Counted from the first letter of the stretch, positions 1-9,790 are shown. The stretch: 64,000 nucleotides of DNA from Streptomyces violens (GCF_000717745.1 NZ_JOBH01000010.1:580274-644273), one strand, 5' to 3'. The notes: generated by a model from the letters alone, not told the origin. Numbers and translations are program-made.

Positions 1-105
1 CTGGCGGTCCTCGCCGGCCTGGCGGTGGTGGCCGCCGCCGTCTTCCTGGAACGCGTCTGCAAGCTTCCGGACGATGACGACGAGGCGGGAGTGGCGGCGG
101 CCTGA
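1..105 (+). CDS. C-terminal fragment of a membrane protein
   Basis: The window opens inside a reading frame that ends in TGA at 103-105. The visible 34 residues are a hydrophobic Ala/Val/Leu segment of about 16 residues, which looks like a final transmembrane helix. It is followed by a short tail with an acidic Asp/Glu run. This suggests the last helix and cytoplasmic tail of a multi-pass membrane protein. The family cannot be named from so little sequence. The gene converges on the osmoprotectant ATPase gene, and a hairpin lies between the two stops. Confidence 0.6.
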   Translation: MAVLAGLAVVAAAVFLERVCKLPDDDDEAGVAAA

Positions 106-108
106 CCA

Positions 109-138
109 GGGGGCTGCGCCCGTAGGCGCAGCGGCCCC
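109..138. terminator. Bidirectional hairpin between convergent genes
   Basis: A perfect 8-bp stem (GCTGCGCC / GGCGCAGC) closes a CGTA loop, with an outer GGGG/CCCC extension across a 2-nt bulge. It lies between the stop of the left-edge gene and the stop of the minus-strand ATPase gene. There is no U-tract, as is common for actinobacterial terminators. Confidence 0.6.
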
Positions 139-152
139 GGGCGGGGCGTGTC

Positions 153-1313
153 TCACGCGTCCAGTACCGACTCCAGGGCCACGTCCGCGCGTGCGATCTT
201 CGCCGCGTCCGCCGTGGTCGAGCGGCGCAGTGCCTCGTGGAGGCGGCCCGGGGTGAGGACGCCGAGGAAGCGGTCGCCGTCCAGTACGGCGATCCAGCCC
301 GCGTCGTGCTGCAGCATCGTGCTGAACGCCTGCTTCAGGGGCGCCCCGACCGGCAGCCATGCCTCCATGCGCCGCGCGTGCTCCCGGACCGTGCCCTCCT
401 CGGCGAGCGCGAGGGTGTCCGCCGCGACCCAGCCGTGCAGCCGGTCCTCGTGGTCCAGCACGACCGCCCAGCGGGCGCCGTCCGCCGCCATACCGGCCAG
501 CGCGCGCCCCACGGGGTCGTCGAGGTGGATGACCGGCGGCTGTTCGAGGTCGCCGGTCTCGATGGGGGTGACGGACAGCCGCTTCAGCCCCCGGTCGGCG
601 CCCACGAACTCCGCTACGTACGGTGTCGCGGGCGCGCCCAGCACCGTCGCCGGAGTGTCGAACTGTTCGATGCGTCCGGCCCCGTAGACGGCGATGCGGT
701 CGCCGAGCCGTACCGCTTCCTCGATGTCGTGCGTCACGAAGAGCACCGTCTTGCGCAGCGAGGACTGCAGTCGCAGGAACTCCGTCTGCAGGTGCTCGCG
801 GACGACCGGATCAACGGCACCGAACGGCTCGTCCATCAGCAGCACGGGCGGATCGGCGGCCAGCGCGCGGGCCACGCCGACGCGCTGACGCTGGCCGCCG
901 GAGAGCTGTTCCGGGTACCGGTCGCCGTACACGGACGGATCCAGGCCGACCAGGTCGAGGAGTTCGGCGGCCCGGGCGCGGGCCTGCTTGCGGGGCCGGC
1001 CGAGCAGGTGCGGGACCGTGGCGGTGTTGTCGAGCACGGTCTTGTGCGGGAACAGCCCGATCTGCTGGATGACGTATCCGATGCGCCGGCGCAGCTCGAC
1101 CGGGTCGACGGTGGCGATGTCGGCGCCGTCCAGGAAGATGCGGCCGCCGCTCGGCTCGATCAGGCGGTTGACCATCTTCATGGTCGTGGTCTTGCCGCAG
1201 CCGGACGGGCCGACGAGCGTGACGAGCTCGCCCTCAGCGACCTCGAAGGAGAGGTCGTCGACGGCCGTGGTGCCGTCCGCGTAGCGCTTGGTGACGTGCT
1301 CGAAACGGATCAT
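153..1313 (-). CDS. opuCA: Osmoprotectant (glycine betaine/choline type) ABC transporter ATP-binding protein with CBS domains
   Basis: This 386-residue ATPase energises import of compatible solutes at the cytoplasmic membrane. It has a Walker A motif (GPSGCGKTT, about residues 36-44), the signature LSGGQRQR, and a Walker B ending LLMDEPFGAVDP. The C-terminal third (after about residue 240) looks like a CBS-domain pair, the region that senses ionic strength in OpuA/OpuC transporters. It is transcribed divergently from the permease and binding-protein genes across a 147-bp gap, an unusual split for this system. Assignment to the ProV/OpuCA family is secure. The exact substrate (betaine, choline, carnitine or proline) is inferred. 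Confidence 0.9.
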   Translation of the reverse strand: MIRFEHVTKRYADGTTAVDDLSFEVAEGELVTLVGPSGCGKTTTMKMVNRLIEPSGGRIFLDGADIATVDPVELRRRIGYVIQQIGLFPHKTVLDNTATVPHLLGRPRKQARARAAELLDLVGLDPSVYGDRYPEQLSGGQRQRVGVARALAADPPVLLMDEPFGAVDPVVREHLQTEFLRLQSSLRKTVLFVTHDIEEAVRLGDRIAVYGAGRIEQFDTPATVLGAPATPYVAEFVGADRGLKRLSVTPIETGDLEQPPVIHLDDPVGRALAGMAADGARWAVVLDHEDRLHGWVAADTLALAEEGTVREHARRMEAWLPVGAPLKQAFSTMLQHDAGWIAVLDGDRFLGVLTPGRLHEALRRSTTADAAKIARADVALESVLDA

Positions 1314-1460
1314 GCTTCCCCATTGTCGTCGGTCCGCCCGGGGCGGGATGAACGGGATGTTGCGAGTGAATGGCGGTCCGGTCCGATTGTCAGTGGCGGG
1401 GGATAAGGTCGCAGACAGTCACCGGATTTGTGAACGAGCGGACGGGGGAGGTGACGTGGC

Positions 1461-2246
1461 GTGAGCACGCCCATGAGCACGGTCGCGAGTGCATACGTGA
1501 GCGCGGCCGTGAGCCCGCACAACTGCCTGCGGGCGAATGACTGGATCTGCGGTGAGTACCTCCGCAGCCGAAGCCAGGAGCTGGTGGACGCCACCGTCCA
1601 GCACGTCTGGATCACCGTCCTCTCCGTGAGCATCGGCCTGTTGGTGGCGTTCCCGCTGGCGCTGCTCGCGCGGCAGCGGCGCGGTGCGGCCGGGCCGGTG
1701 CTCGGCCTGACGACGATTCTGTACACGGTCCCGTCGCTGGCCATGTTCGCGCTGCTGACCCCGGTGTTCGGGGTCTCGGCCGCCGTGGTCGTGACGGGCC
1801 TGGTGCTCTATTCCCTGACGATCCTGGTGCGGAACATCCTCGCGGGCCTGCAGGCGGTCCCCGCGGAGGTGCGCGAGGCGGCCCGCGGGATGGGGTACGG
1901 TCCGCTGCGGCTGCTCTTCCAGGTCGAACTGCCGCTGGCGATACCCGCGTTGATGGCAGGGCTGCGGATCGCCACGGTCTCGACGGTGGCGATGACGACG
2001 ATCGGCGCGGTCGTCGGCTTCGGCGGCCTGGGCAATCTCATCGACAGCGGGATGCAGGGCTTCTTCAAGGCCGAGGTGCTCACGGCATCCGTGCTGTGCG
2101 TACTGCTGGCGCTCGTCGCCGATCTGCTGCTGGTAGGCCTGCAACGGGCGTTGACGCCCTGGACCCGGGCCGGCCGGACGCGGCGGGTGCGTGGCGGGGC
2201 CGGAGGGATACGCAGGTCCGGGCGCGAGCGGAAGGCGGTGGCCTGA
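1461..2246 (+). CDS. opuCB: Osmoprotectant ABC transporter permease (first of two)
   Basis: The 261-residue protein has the usual BPD_transp_1 pattern of about five to six membrane helices. The conserved cytoplasmic EAA loop is near residues 134-155 (EVREAARGMGYG), where the ATPase docks. The start is GTG at 1461; an in-frame ATG lies 12 bases on. An N-terminal segment with two Cys (CLRANDWICGEYL) matches the pre-helix region of OpuCB/YehW-type permeases. The stop is followed after three bases by the next permease start, so the two are co-translated. Together they would form a heterodimeric channel. Confidence 0.88.
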   Translation: MSTPMSTVASAYVSAAVSPHNCLRANDWICGEYLRSRSQELVDATVQHVWITVLSVSIGLLVAFPLALLARQRRGAAGPVLGLTTILYTVPSLAMFALLTPVFGVSAAVVVTGLVLYSLTILVRNILAGLQAVPAEVREAARGMGYGPLRLLFQVELPLAIPALMAGLRIATVSTVAMTTIGAVVGFGGLGNLIDSGMQGFFKAEVLTASVLCVLLALVADLLLVGLQRALTPWTRAGRTRRVRGGAGGIRRSGRERKAVA

Positions 2247-2249
2247 GCG

Positions 2250-2972
2250 ATGGACGCGATCACGGGCGCATGGGACTGGCTGGGCTCTGCCGCCAACTGG
2301 GCGGGGGAGAACGGCGTATGGCACCGCCTCGGCCAGCACGTACAGCTCAGCGTGGTGTGCCTGCTCATCTCCTGTCTGCTGGCGCTGCCGGTGGCGCTGT
2401 ATCTGGGCCACATCGGCAAGGGCGGGGCGCTGGCGGTCAATCTCGCCAACGTCGGCCGCGCGGTGCCGACCTTCGCCGTACTGGTGCTGCTGACGCTCAG
2501 TCCGCTGGGCAAGGCGGGGGACTGGCCGACGATCGTGGCGCTGGTGCTGTTCGCGGTGCCGCCGCTGCTGACCAACGCGTACGTCGGGATGCGGGAGGCC
2601 GACCGCGATGTGGTGGAGGCGGCGCGGGGGATGGGCATGTCCGGCTCGCAGCTGCTGCTCCGGGTCGAGCTGCCGCTCGCGTACCCCTTGATCATGACGG
2701 GGCTGCGGTCGGCTTCGGTGCAGGTCGTGGCGACGGTGACGCTGGCCGCGCTGGCCGGCGGCGGCGGTCTGGGCCGGATCATCACGGCGGGCTTCGGCAA
2801 TTACGACACCCCGCAGGTGGTCGCGGGCGCGGTGCTGGTCGCGGGGCTGGCGCTGATCGTCGAGGCGGTGCTGGTGGCGGTGGAGCGGCTGTGCGACCCG
2901 ATGCGGGGGCGCCGTCGGCGGCGGGTGTCGGACAAGACAGGTGGGCAGGAGCCGGTGTGCTCCACTGGCTGA
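2250..2972 (+). CDS. opuCD: Osmoprotectant ABC transporter permease (second of two)
   Basis: A 240-residue integral membrane protein with the same fold as its upstream neighbour. Its EAA loop reads ADRDVVEAARGMGMSG at about residues 118-133. ATG at 2250 is only three bases after the previous stop. It is expected to pair with the 1461-2246 product and use the divergently encoded ATPase. The C-terminus is basic (RGRRRRR) and cytoplasmic by the positive-inside rule. Family is clear; substrate is inferred from the operon. Confidence 0.88.
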   Translation: MDAITGAWDWLGSAANWAGENGVWHRLGQHVQLSVVCLLISCLLALPVALYLGHIGKGGALAVNLANVGRAVPTFAVLVLLTLSPLGKAGDWPTIVALVLFAVPPLLTNAYVGMREADRDVVEAARGMGMSGSQLLLRVELPLAYPLIMTGLRSASVQVVATVTLAALAGGGGLGRIITAGFGNYDTPQVVAGAVLVAGLALIVEAVLVAVERLCDPMRGRRRRRVSDKTGGQEPVCSTG

Positions 2973-2998
2973 CCTCGAAGACTGGATGGGGAGTTCGG

Positions 2999-3961
2999 AT
3001 GAACAGCAAGTCGCGTACCGCGCGGACGGCTCTCGTCGCGGGGACGGTGCTGGCGCTGGCCGCCGGGCTGTCCGCGTGCGGCGGTCAGAGCCTGGAGGAA
3101 AAGGGCGGGAAGAGCGCGGGCGGCAAGGGCACGATCGTTGTGGGTTCCGCGGGATTCACCGAGTCCCAGGTGCTCGCCGAGCTCTATTCCAAGATCATTT
3201 CCAATGCCGGGTACAAGACGTCCGTGCAGACGCTGAAGAATCGCGAGCTGTACGAACCGGCGCTGGAGAAGGGCGAGATCGATGTCGTTCCGGAATACGC
3301 CTCCACGCTCGCCGATTTTCTCAACGCCAAGGAGAACGGCGCCAAGGCGAAGTCGGTCGCGTCCAGCGACGCGGACGAGACCGTCGCGGCACTGAAGAAG
3401 CTCGCCGCGCCGCGCGGACTGAAGGTTCTTCCGCACGGCGCGGCGACGGACCAGAACGCCTTCGCGGTCACCAAGGAATTCGCCGCGAAGCACAAGCTGA
3501 AGACTCTCTCGGACCTTGGCGCGTCGAAGGAGAAGGTGAAGCTCGCGGCGGGCGAGGAGTGCGAGACCAGGCCGTACTGCCTGCCGGGCCTGAAGAAGAC
3601 GTACGGCATAGCCGTGACGGGCATCGACCCCAAGGGCGTGGGCACGGTGCAGGCCAAGCAGGCGGTCAAGGACGGCACGGACCAGCTGGTGCTGACCACC
3701 ACGACGGACGCCACGCTCGACAGCTTCGGGCTGGTGCTCCTCAAGGACGACAAGCACCTGCAGAACGCCGAGAATGTGCTGCCGGTGGTGAATGCCGAGA
3801 GCGCCGGTGACAGCGCGATCGCGAGTGCGCTCGGCAAGCTCACGAAGGCGCTCACGACGAAGGACTTGATCGAGCTGAACCGCCAGGTCGATGCCGACCG
3901 GCGCAAGCCGGCGGATGTCGCGACGGCCTATCTGAAGGAGAAGGACCTGCTCAAGAAGTAA
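2999..3961 (+). CDS. opuCC: Osmoprotectant ABC transporter substrate-binding lipoprotein
   Basis: The 320-residue protein starts at ATG 2999, with GGGAG a few bases upstream. It carries a lipoprotein signal peptide with lipobox LSAC, Cys27 being the lipidated residue. The mature part is an OpuAC-type periplasmic-binding fold, beginning with the family-typical GFTESQVLAELY (about residues 53-64). It would present solute to the two upstream permeases from the outer face of the membrane. The 26-base gap to the preceding gene supports a three-gene operon. Confidence 0.9.
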   Translation: MNSKSRTARTALVAGTVLALAAGLSACGGQSLEEKGGKSAGGKGTIVVGSAGFTESQVLAELYSKIISNAGYKTSVQTLKNRELYEPALEKGEIDVVPEYASTLADFLNAKENGAKAKSVASSDADETVAALKKLAAPRGLKVLPHGAATDQNAFAVTKEFAAKHKLKTLSDLGASKEKVKLAAGEECETRPYCLPGLKKTYGIAVTGIDPKGVGTVQAKQAVKDGTDQLVLTTTTDATLDSFGLVLLKDDKHLQNAENVLPVVNAESAGDSAIASALGKLTKALTTKDLIELNRQVDADRRKPADVATAYLKEKDLLKK

Positions 3962-4025
3962 CCAGCGGGAAACGGATTGCAGGGCGGGGCCCCACCAGCC
4001 TCGTACGCACGGTAAATTTCAGGCC

Positions 4026-5267
4026 ATGCCACGAGGACGCCATCGCCATTCCCCACCCCTGCACCGGCTTCTTCCCCCTACGACGGTCGCCGGTGCGTCA
4101 ATTGCCTGCGCCGCCGGTGCCTGGCTGGTCGGCGATGCGCTGGTGCTCCGGGTCCTGGTCGCCGCCGCGGCCGTCGCCGCGGTCGGCGGCGCCGTGCTGG
4201 CCCGCACCTGGGACCGTACGGCCGGCAAGCGGGTCGCCGAACTCACCCGCGCCCGGGTGCGCGACGAGTGGCGGACCGAGGAGCGCATAGCCGAACTGGA
4301 GACGGACGTCGAGGAGGCCCGGGAGATCCGGGCCGCGCTGGAGACCAAACTGCGCGCCAAGCGCGCGGAGCTGGCCCGGCTGCGCAATGAACACGCGGCG
4401 CTGCTCCGCCGGTACGCCACGGCCGAGACCGAGCGGGCCAGCGCCCTGGAGGGCCGCCGCCGGCTCGCGATCGAGGCCACGGCCCCGGCGCGGGAGCTGA
4501 CCGCGGGCGGCGCCGTGCCGGTACCGGGCCTGACGGCCGTCCGGCCCGCGGCCGTTGGCCCCGTCGCCGACGGCACGACGGCGGCCGCCATCACGCCCGG
4601 CACGCCGGCCGCCGCTCCGGCCGCCACCGCCGCCCCGGCCCCCACCGCCTCCGCGGCGCCCACCGCGCGGGACTTCCGCAAGGCGGACGAGGCGCTGTTG
4701 CGGCTGAACGAGAGCGCCGTACGGCAGGAGGCCGCCCGCCGCGACGCCGCCCACCGCGCGGAGCGGGAGCGGGCGGAGCGGCAGCGCGCCGCCGAACAGG
4801 CCCGCGCCGCCGCGCAGGTCCGTGCGACGGCCGAGGGCGCCCCCGCGCTGCGCCCGGTGCCGGCCGCCGCTGTCGCGCCGATCGGCGCGCAGCCGCGGAC
4901 CGCCTCGCGGGCGACCGGCGGCTTCGACTTCTTCGGTACGGGCACGGTCGCCGTCCGCAACGAGGCCCCCGCGGCGCCGCTGGAGGAGGACCTGGCGGAC
5001 GTGGTGGGCGACGAGGCGGTGGCCGAACAGTCGGCCCGCGCGGTGGCCCGCCGGGCCACCCGGCAGGCCGCTCCGGAGACCGCCCCGGAGGCCGTCTCCG
5101 AGGTGGCTCAGGGCGCCGAGCCCGAGGCACGGGACGAGGCCGCGCCGGAAGCCTCCGGTGAGTCCGCTGCCGGTGAGCCCGCGGCCGGCGAGGTCATCGA
5201 CCTGACCGCGCACGACGAGACCGAGCAGATCGACGTCGTGGAGCTCCGCAGCGCGGCCGCACAGTAA
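4026..5267 (+). CDS. Membrane-anchored coiled-coil protein of unknown function
   Basis: 413 residues. A basic N-terminus leads into two hydrophobic stretches (about residues 20-60). A long charged heptad-like region then covers about residues 65-150 and 215-265, rich in Arg/Glu/Ala, separated and followed by low-complexity Ala/Pro/Glu-rich sequence. This suggests a cytoplasmic coiled coil tethered to the membrane. No enzyme motif is visible. It follows the OpuC operon by 64 bases and ends at a strong terminator. The start at 4026 precedes the hydrophobic segment. Function is unknown. Confidence 0.75.
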   Translation: MPRGRHRHSPPLHRLLPPTTVAGASIACAAGAWLVGDALVLRVLVAAAAVAAVGGAVLARTWDRTAGKRVAELTRARVRDEWRTEERIAELETDVEEAREIRAALETKLRAKRAELARLRNEHAALLRRYATAETERASALEGRRRLAIEATAPARELTAGGAVPVPGLTAVRPAAVGPVADGTTAAAITPGTPAAAPAATAAPAPTASAAPTARDFRKADEALLRLNESAVRQEAARRDAAHRAERERAERQRAAEQARAAAQVRATAEGAPALRPVPAAAVAPIGAQPRTASRATGGFDFFGTGTVAVRNEAPAAPLEEDLADVVGDEAVAEQSARAVARRATRQAAPETAPEAVSEVAQGAEPEARDEAAPEASGESAAGEPAAGEVIDLTAHDETEQIDVVELRSAAAQ

Positions 5268-5274
5268 AGCGAGA

Positions 5275-5314
5275 AACGCCCGCACCGGTCGATGACCGGT
5301 GCGGGCGTTTTTTT
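5275..5314 (+). terminator. Strong intrinsic terminator
   Basis: A perfect 15-bp stem (AACGCCCGCACCGGT with its complement) encloses a 5-nt loop and is followed by a run of seven T. It starts 8 bases after the coiled-coil gene stop. Confidence 0.92.
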
Positions 5315-5432
5315 GCGTGCACCCAGGGCTCGGAAAGTTATCCACACCCTGTGGATGGCCCTGTTGGTGTTGGCCCTGGCGCTACCCCGCGTACAGCGGA
5401 TCACGCCCCGCCCGTCACCCCGGGCCCGGCCG

Positions 5433-6575
5433 TCACTTGTCGATGTCGCCCACCACGAAGAACAGCGAGCCCAGAATGGCGACCATGTCGGCGACCAGCG
5501 TGCCGGGGAGCAGCTCCGTCAGGGCCTGGATGTTGTTGAACGAGGCGGAGCGGAGCTTGAGGCGGTACGGGGTCTTCTCGCCCTTGGAGACGAGGTAGTA
5601 GCCGTTGATGCCGAGCGGGTTCTCGGTCCAGGCGTACGTCGCGCCCTCGGGGGCCTTGAGGACCTTCGGGAGCCGCTGGTTGATCGGCCCGGGGGCCAGC
5701 TCCGCCATCCGGTCCAGGCAGGCGTCGGCCAGGTCGAGCGCGTTGTGCGTCTGCTCCAGCAGCACCTCGAAGCGCGCCAGGCAGTCGCCCTCGGAGCGGG
5801 TGACGACCTTCAGGGTGTCCTGCAGCTCCCCGTAGGCCAGGTACGGCTCGTCGCGGCGCAGGTCGAAGTCGACACCCGAGGCGCGGCCGATGGGCCCGGA
5901 GACGCCGTACGCGTGCACCGCCTCCGGGGTCAGCACGCCGACCCCGCGGGTCCGGCCGCGGAAGATCTCGTTGCCGAGGACGAGCCGGTCGAAGACGTCC
6001 ATACGGGAGCGGACCTCGGACACCGCGTGCCGGGCGCGGCCGAGCCAGCCGGCCGGCAGGTCCTCCTTGAGGCCGCCGACGCGGTTGAACATGTAGTGCA
6101 TCCGGCCGCCGGAGAGCTCCTCCATGACATTCTGCAGCTCTTCGCGCTCGCGGAAGGCGTGGAAGACCGGGGTGATCCCGCCCAGCTCCAGGGGGTACGA
6201 CCCGAGGAACATCAGGTGGTTCAGTACGCGGTTCAGCTCGGCCAGGAGGGTGCGCGTCCAGACCGCCCGCTCCGGGACCTCCATGCCGAGCATCCGTTCG
6301 ACGGCCATCACGACGCCGAGCTCGTTGGAGAACGCCGACAGCCAGTCGTGGCGGTTGGCGAGCACGATGATCTGGCGGTAGTCGCGCGCCTCGAAGAGCT
6401 TCTCCGCGCCCCGGTGCATGTAACCGATCACCGGTTCGGCGTGGCTGATGCGCTCGCCGTCCAGTACCAGGCGCAGCCGCAGCACTCCGTGGGTGGAGGG
6501 GTGCTGGGGCCCGATGTTGAGCACCATGTCCGTGCTCTCCGCCGCACCGCCAATGCCGACCATCGTCTCCGTCAT
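5433..6575 (-). CDS. nuoD: Orphan NADH-quinone oxidoreductase subunit D (NuoD/49-kDa family)
   Basis: The 380-residue protein belongs to the complex I 49-kDa/NuoD family, whose members help form the quinone site. Diagnostic stretches are [15 protein letters not shown] (residues 20-34), [11 protein letters not shown] (50-60) and [13 protein letters not shown]. No other nuo gene is in the window, so this copy is separate from any main nuo operon. Its ATG (6575-6573) overlaps the TGA of the upstream methyltransferase gene as ATGA, implying translational coupling. Arg55 is the arginine of the HRGxEK motif, equivalent to the methylated Arg85 of mitochondrial NDUFS2. It could work in a reduced complex I or a hydrogenase-like complex; which one is unknown. 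Confidence 0.9.
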   Translation of the reverse strand: MTETMVGIGGAAESTDMVLNIGPQHPSTHGVLRLRLVLDGERISHAEPVIGYMHRGAEKLFEARDYRQIIVLANRHDWLSAFSNELGVVMAVERMLGMEVPERAVWTRTLLAELNRVLNHLMFLGSYPLELGGITPVFHAFREREELQNVMEELSGGRMHYMFNRVGGLKEDLPAGWLGRARHAVSEVRSRMDVFDRLVLGNEIFRGRTRGVGVLTPEAVHAYGVSGPIGRASGVDFDLRRDEPYLAYGELQDTLKVVTRSEGDCLARFEVLLEQTHNALDLADACLDRMAELAPGPINQRLPKVLKAPEGATYAWTENPLGINGYYLVSKGEKTPYRLKLRSASFNNIQALTELLPGTLVADMVAILGSLFFVVGDIDK

Positions 6576-7669
6576 GGGGACAGTCTGACAGCTCCGGCCG
6601 GCAGGCCGACCGGCTGGACCAGCCAGTGGAAGGCCCCCAGGCCGCCCGGGTCGGTCAGCTCGGCGGCCTCGCCGGCGCCGCTGAGGGCCCGCAGGTAGGC
6701 GGCCGGATCGGTGGTCGCGAGGGCCAGCGGCGGGCGGCTGCCGTCGACGCCCAGGGAGCGCAGCGCGGCCCGCTGGGTGAGCAGCAGCGCCCCGGTGCCG
6801 CCGGCCGCCGCGCAGGCGTCCAGCGCCACGTGTGCGGTGATGTCGCGGCTGCCGTCCGGTACGGGGGCCGCCTCGCGGCCGTCACGGAAGCCGGTGAGGG
6901 TGCCGTACGGCGGGCGGGCCTCCCGAAGGTGCGCGTAGTCGGCGGTCACGGCGAACCCGCGGCGCAGCGTCCGTACCGCACGCGCCCACGCCGCGTCCCG
7001 CGGCCGCCCGATCTCGGCCCGGCACCCCGGTCCGCCGTCCCCCTCCATCGGCCCGCCGTCCCCGCCGGTGGGCCACCACTCCGCCAGCCACGCCGCGTCC
7101 TCGCCCGTCACCGGCTCGCCGAGCCGTTCCGCGCCGTCCTCCGCGCGTACGAGTACGCGGCGCACCACGCCCTCCGGGTCCGTCTCGACGACGTCCACCG
7201 GGACGTTGTCCAGCCACTCGTTGGCGAAGAGCAGCCCGGTGAGCGTCCACGGGGGCGGCAGCTCGGCGAGCCAGGTGATGCGCGGGTCGAGCCCTTCGGG
7301 GCGGGGCGCCTTCTCGACGGCGTACGCGCGCAGCCGCCCCGGGAGCGAACCGGCCGACGCACCGGCGGCCTCTCCGGTGGCCTCCCCGGCGGCCGACGCC
7401 CCGGCCGCGTCCAGCGCCGCCAGGACGCCGCTCAGCAGCTCGCCGCGCCCCGCCCCGACGTCCAGGACGTCCAGCCGCTCCGGACGCCCCAGCGCCTCGT
7501 CCACGCGCTCCAGCAGCGTCGCCACGGCGCCCGCGTACTGCCGCGAGGCGTGCACCGAGGTGCGGAAGTGTCCGGCGGGCCCGGGGCCGTCCGGGCGCGT
7601 GTAGAAGCCGCCGGGGCCGTACAGCGCCCGTTCCGTCGCGTCCCGCCAGCCGCACCACTCGTTCGTCAC
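6572..7669 (-). CDS. SAM-dependent methyltransferase, MidA/NDUFAF7 type
   Basis: About 365 residues if translation starts at GTG 7669 (VTNEWCGW); a GTG at 7711 would add 14 residues. Motif I for SAM is VLDVGAGRG (about residues 68-76). The later [12 protein letters not shown] (about 148-159) matches the NExxDxxPv motif of the MidA/NDUFAF7 family. A poor, Ala/Gly-rich insertion lies between them. NDUFAF7 is the arginine methyltransferase that modifies the NuoD homologue NDUFS2 during complex I assembly. Here the gene overlaps nuoD by ATGA and is co-transcribed with it, so NuoD is the obvious substrate. Family assignment is good; the substrate is inference. Confidence 0.8.
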   Translation of the reverse strand: MTNEWCGWRDATERALYGPGGFYTRPDGPGPAGHFRTSVHASRQYAGAVATLLERVDEALGRPERLDVLDVGAGRGELLSGVLAALDAAGASAAGEATGEAAGASAGSLPGRLRAYAVEKAPRPEGLDPRITWLAELPPPWTLTGLLFANEWLDNVPVDVVETDPEGVVRRVLVRAEDGAERLGEPVTGEDAAWLAEWWPTGGDGGPMEGDGGPGCRAEIGRPRDAAWARAVRTLRRGFAVTADYAHLREARPPYGTLTGFRDGREAAPVPDGSRDITAHVALDACAAAGGTGALLLTQRAALRSLGVDGSRPPLALATTDPAAYLRALSGAGEAAELTDPGGLGAFHWLVQPVGLPAGAVRLSP

Positions 7670-7790
7670 CGCCCCACCGTACGGGCGGCCGGGGTACCGT
7701 CCGGCATCCACCTTGGGGAGTAGGGCGCGCGCCCAGGATCGCTCCTTCGGTTGACCCGTACACCTATACGTCCTGCCTACGCTGGGTGAC

Positions 7791-8996
7791 GTGCAGCGTC
7801 TCTACGACTTCTTCCGCAGGCACCCGACAGGTGTGGACACCTTCTGGGCGCTGCTGCTCCTCGCGTTCTGCGGCCTGTGGCTGGTCTCCGACATACTCAC
7901 CGGCTCCGTCCAGCGCGCCGTCGGGGTGCTGGTCGTCCTCGCGCTGTGCACGGTCGTCGCGCTGCGTCGCAAGGCCCCGCTGAGGATGTTGCTGCTGGCG
8001 ACGCTCGCGGGCGTCGCACAGCTGATCTTCGACGTGGAGCCGAACCCGGCGGACTTCGCGATGCTGGTGATCATCTACACCGTCGCGTACGGGAACGTCC
8101 GCTGGGCCTCCCGGTACGCGCTGGCCGGCGGCATCCTCGCGCCGGTCCTGTCCAGGCTCCGCTGGCACCAGCCCGACCCGTACTACACGGTGTGGCAGGA
8201 CGTGGTCGTCGTCGTCTTCCTGACCGTCCCGTTCGTACTGGCCTGGGTGATGGGCGACTCGCTGCGCACCCGGCGTGCCTACTGGGCGCAACTGGAGGAG
8301 CGCGCGTCGCGGCTGGAGAAGGAGCGCGCGACGCAGTCCCGGATGGCGGTGGCGGCCGAGCGCGCCCGGATCGCCCGCGAGCTGCACGACGTGGTCGCGC
8401 ACAACGTCTCGGTGATGGTGGTGCAGGCCGACGGCGCGGCGTACGTACTGAAGTCCGCGCCCGAGCAGGCCCAGCAGGCGCTGGAGACCATCTCCGGCAC
8501 CGGCAGGCAGGCGCTCGCAGAGATGCGCCGGCTGCTCGGCGTGCTGCGGACCGGCGAGGGGGCCGAGGGCGGCGAGTACGTCCCGCAGCCCGGCGTCGAC
8601 CAGCTCGCCGACCTCGTGGAGCAGGTGCGCGGCGCGGGCCTGCCCGTGGAGTTCACGGTGGACGGCCGGGAGCGGCCGCTGCCCAGCGGCGTGGAGCTGA
8701 CCGCGTACCGCATCGTCCAGGAGGCGCTGACCAACACCCGTAAGCACGGCGGGCCGGGCGTCCGTGCGACGGTGCGCCTCGTCTACGGGGAGGAGCGCCT
8801 GGAGCTGCTCGTCGAGGACGACGGCCGGGGCGCGCAGCACGAGCTGTACGAAGAAGGCGGCGCCGACGGGCAGGGCCACGGCCTCATCGGCATGCGGGAA
8901 CGCGTCGGTATGGTCGGCGGCAGCCTGGACGCGGGGCCGCGACCGGGCGGCGGCTTCCGTATCAGCGCCGTGCTGCCGCTCACACCGGCGCGTTAG
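7791..8996 (+). CDS. Sensor histidine kinase, DesK/NarX (HisKA_3) class
   Basis: 401 residues. About four to five membrane helices fill residues 15-155 with very short outside loops, so the signal is likely sensed in or at the membrane. A dimerisation/phosphoacceptor segment, [18 protein letters not shown], follows with His199 as the phosphorylated residue. The C-terminal ATPase domain (about 285-400) has the N-box [14 protein letters not shown] and G-boxes EDDGRG and [11 protein letters not shown]. It starts at GTG 7791. The response regulator gene follows 59 bases downstream. The signal and target genes cannot be told from sequence. Confidence 0.9.
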   Translation: MQRLYDFFRRHPTGVDTFWALLLLAFCGLWLVSDILTGSVQRAVGVLVVLALCTVVALRRKAPLRMLLLATLAGVAQLIFDVEPNPADFAMLVIIYTVAYGNVRWASRYALAGGILAPVLSRLRWHQPDPYYTVWQDVVVVVFLTVPFVLAWVMGDSLRTRRAYWAQLEERASRLEKERATQSRMAVAAERARIARELHDVVAHNVSVMVVQADGAAYVLKSAPEQAQQALETISGTGRQALAEMRRLLGVLRTGEGAEGGEYVPQPGVDQLADLVEQVRGAGLPVEFTVDGRERPLPSGVELTAYRIVQEALTNTRKHGGPGVRATVRLVYGEERLELLVEDDGRGAQHELYEEGGADGQGHGLIGMRERVGMVGGSLDAGPRPGGGFRISAVLPLTPAR

Positions 8997-9055
8997 GGCA
9001 CTTGGACGCGCCACCACATTCTGTTGACCTGATGCCCCGAAGGGACGGACCCCGC

Positions 9056-9739
9056 ATGACGATCCGCGTGATGCTCGTCGACGACCAGGTGCTGCTGCGC
9101 ACCGGCTTCCGGATGGTCCTGGCGGCCCAGCCGGACATGGAGGTCGTCGCGGAGGCGGGCGACGGCGTGGCCGCCCTGGAGGCGCTGCGTGCCACGCAGG
9201 TCGACGTGATCCTGATGGACGTGCGGATGCCGAACCTGGACGGCGTGGAGACCACCCGGCGGATCTGCGCGGGCGGGACGGCGAAGGACGCCCCGAAGGT
9301 GCTCATCCTGACCACCTTCGACCTGGACGAGTACGCGTTCTCCGCGCTCAAGGCCGGGGCCAGCGGCTTCATGCTCAAGGACGTGCCGCCGGACGAGCTC
9401 CTGGGGGCGATCCGCGCGGTGCACAGTGGTGACGCGGTGGTCGCGCCGTCCACCACCCGCCGCCTGCTGGACCGTTTCTCGCCGATGCTGCCGTCGGCCG
9501 CGCCCCAGGAGGGCCGCCCGGAGCTGCGGCGGCTCACCGAGCGGGAGCGCGAGGTGCTGCTCCTGGTGGCGCAGGGGCTGTCGAACGGTGAGATCGCCGC
9601 CCGGCTGGTCCTCTCGGAGGCCACGGTCAAGACCCACGTGGGCCGCATCCTCACCAAGCTCGAACTGCGGGACCGAGTACAGGCGGTCGTGCTGGCCTAC
9701 GAAACGGGCCTGGTGCGGGCGGGCGGCGGCGCATCATAG
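9056..9739 (+). CDS. NarL/FixJ-family response regulator
   Basis: 227 residues from ATG 9056, chosen because GAAGGGACGG lies at the right distance and the protein then begins MTIRVMLVDDQ. The receiver domain carries acidic residues Asp9-Asp10 and phospho-acceptor Asp55 (LMDVRMP). The C-terminal LuxR-type HTH (about 160-222) has the usual LTEREREVLLLVAQGLSNGEIA start and the ATVKTHVGRILTKL recognition helix. It pairs with the upstream membrane kinase. An upstream in-frame ATG at 9032 is possible but less well placed. Confidence 0.9.
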   Translation: MTIRVMLVDDQVLLRTGFRMVLAAQPDMEVVAEAGDGVAALEALRATQVDVILMDVRMPNLDGVETTRRICAGGTAKDAPKVLILTTFDLDEYAFSALKAGASGFMLKDVPPDELLGAIRAVHSGDAVVAPSTTRRLLDRFSPMLPSAAPQEGRPELRRLTEREREVLLLVAQGLSNGEIAARLVLSEATVKTHVGRILTKLELRDRVQAVVLAYETGLVRAGGGAS

Positions 9740-9790
9740 AAGGACCGCTGTAACGAAGGACCGCTGTCTCCTACCTTCAGGGAGAGCACC

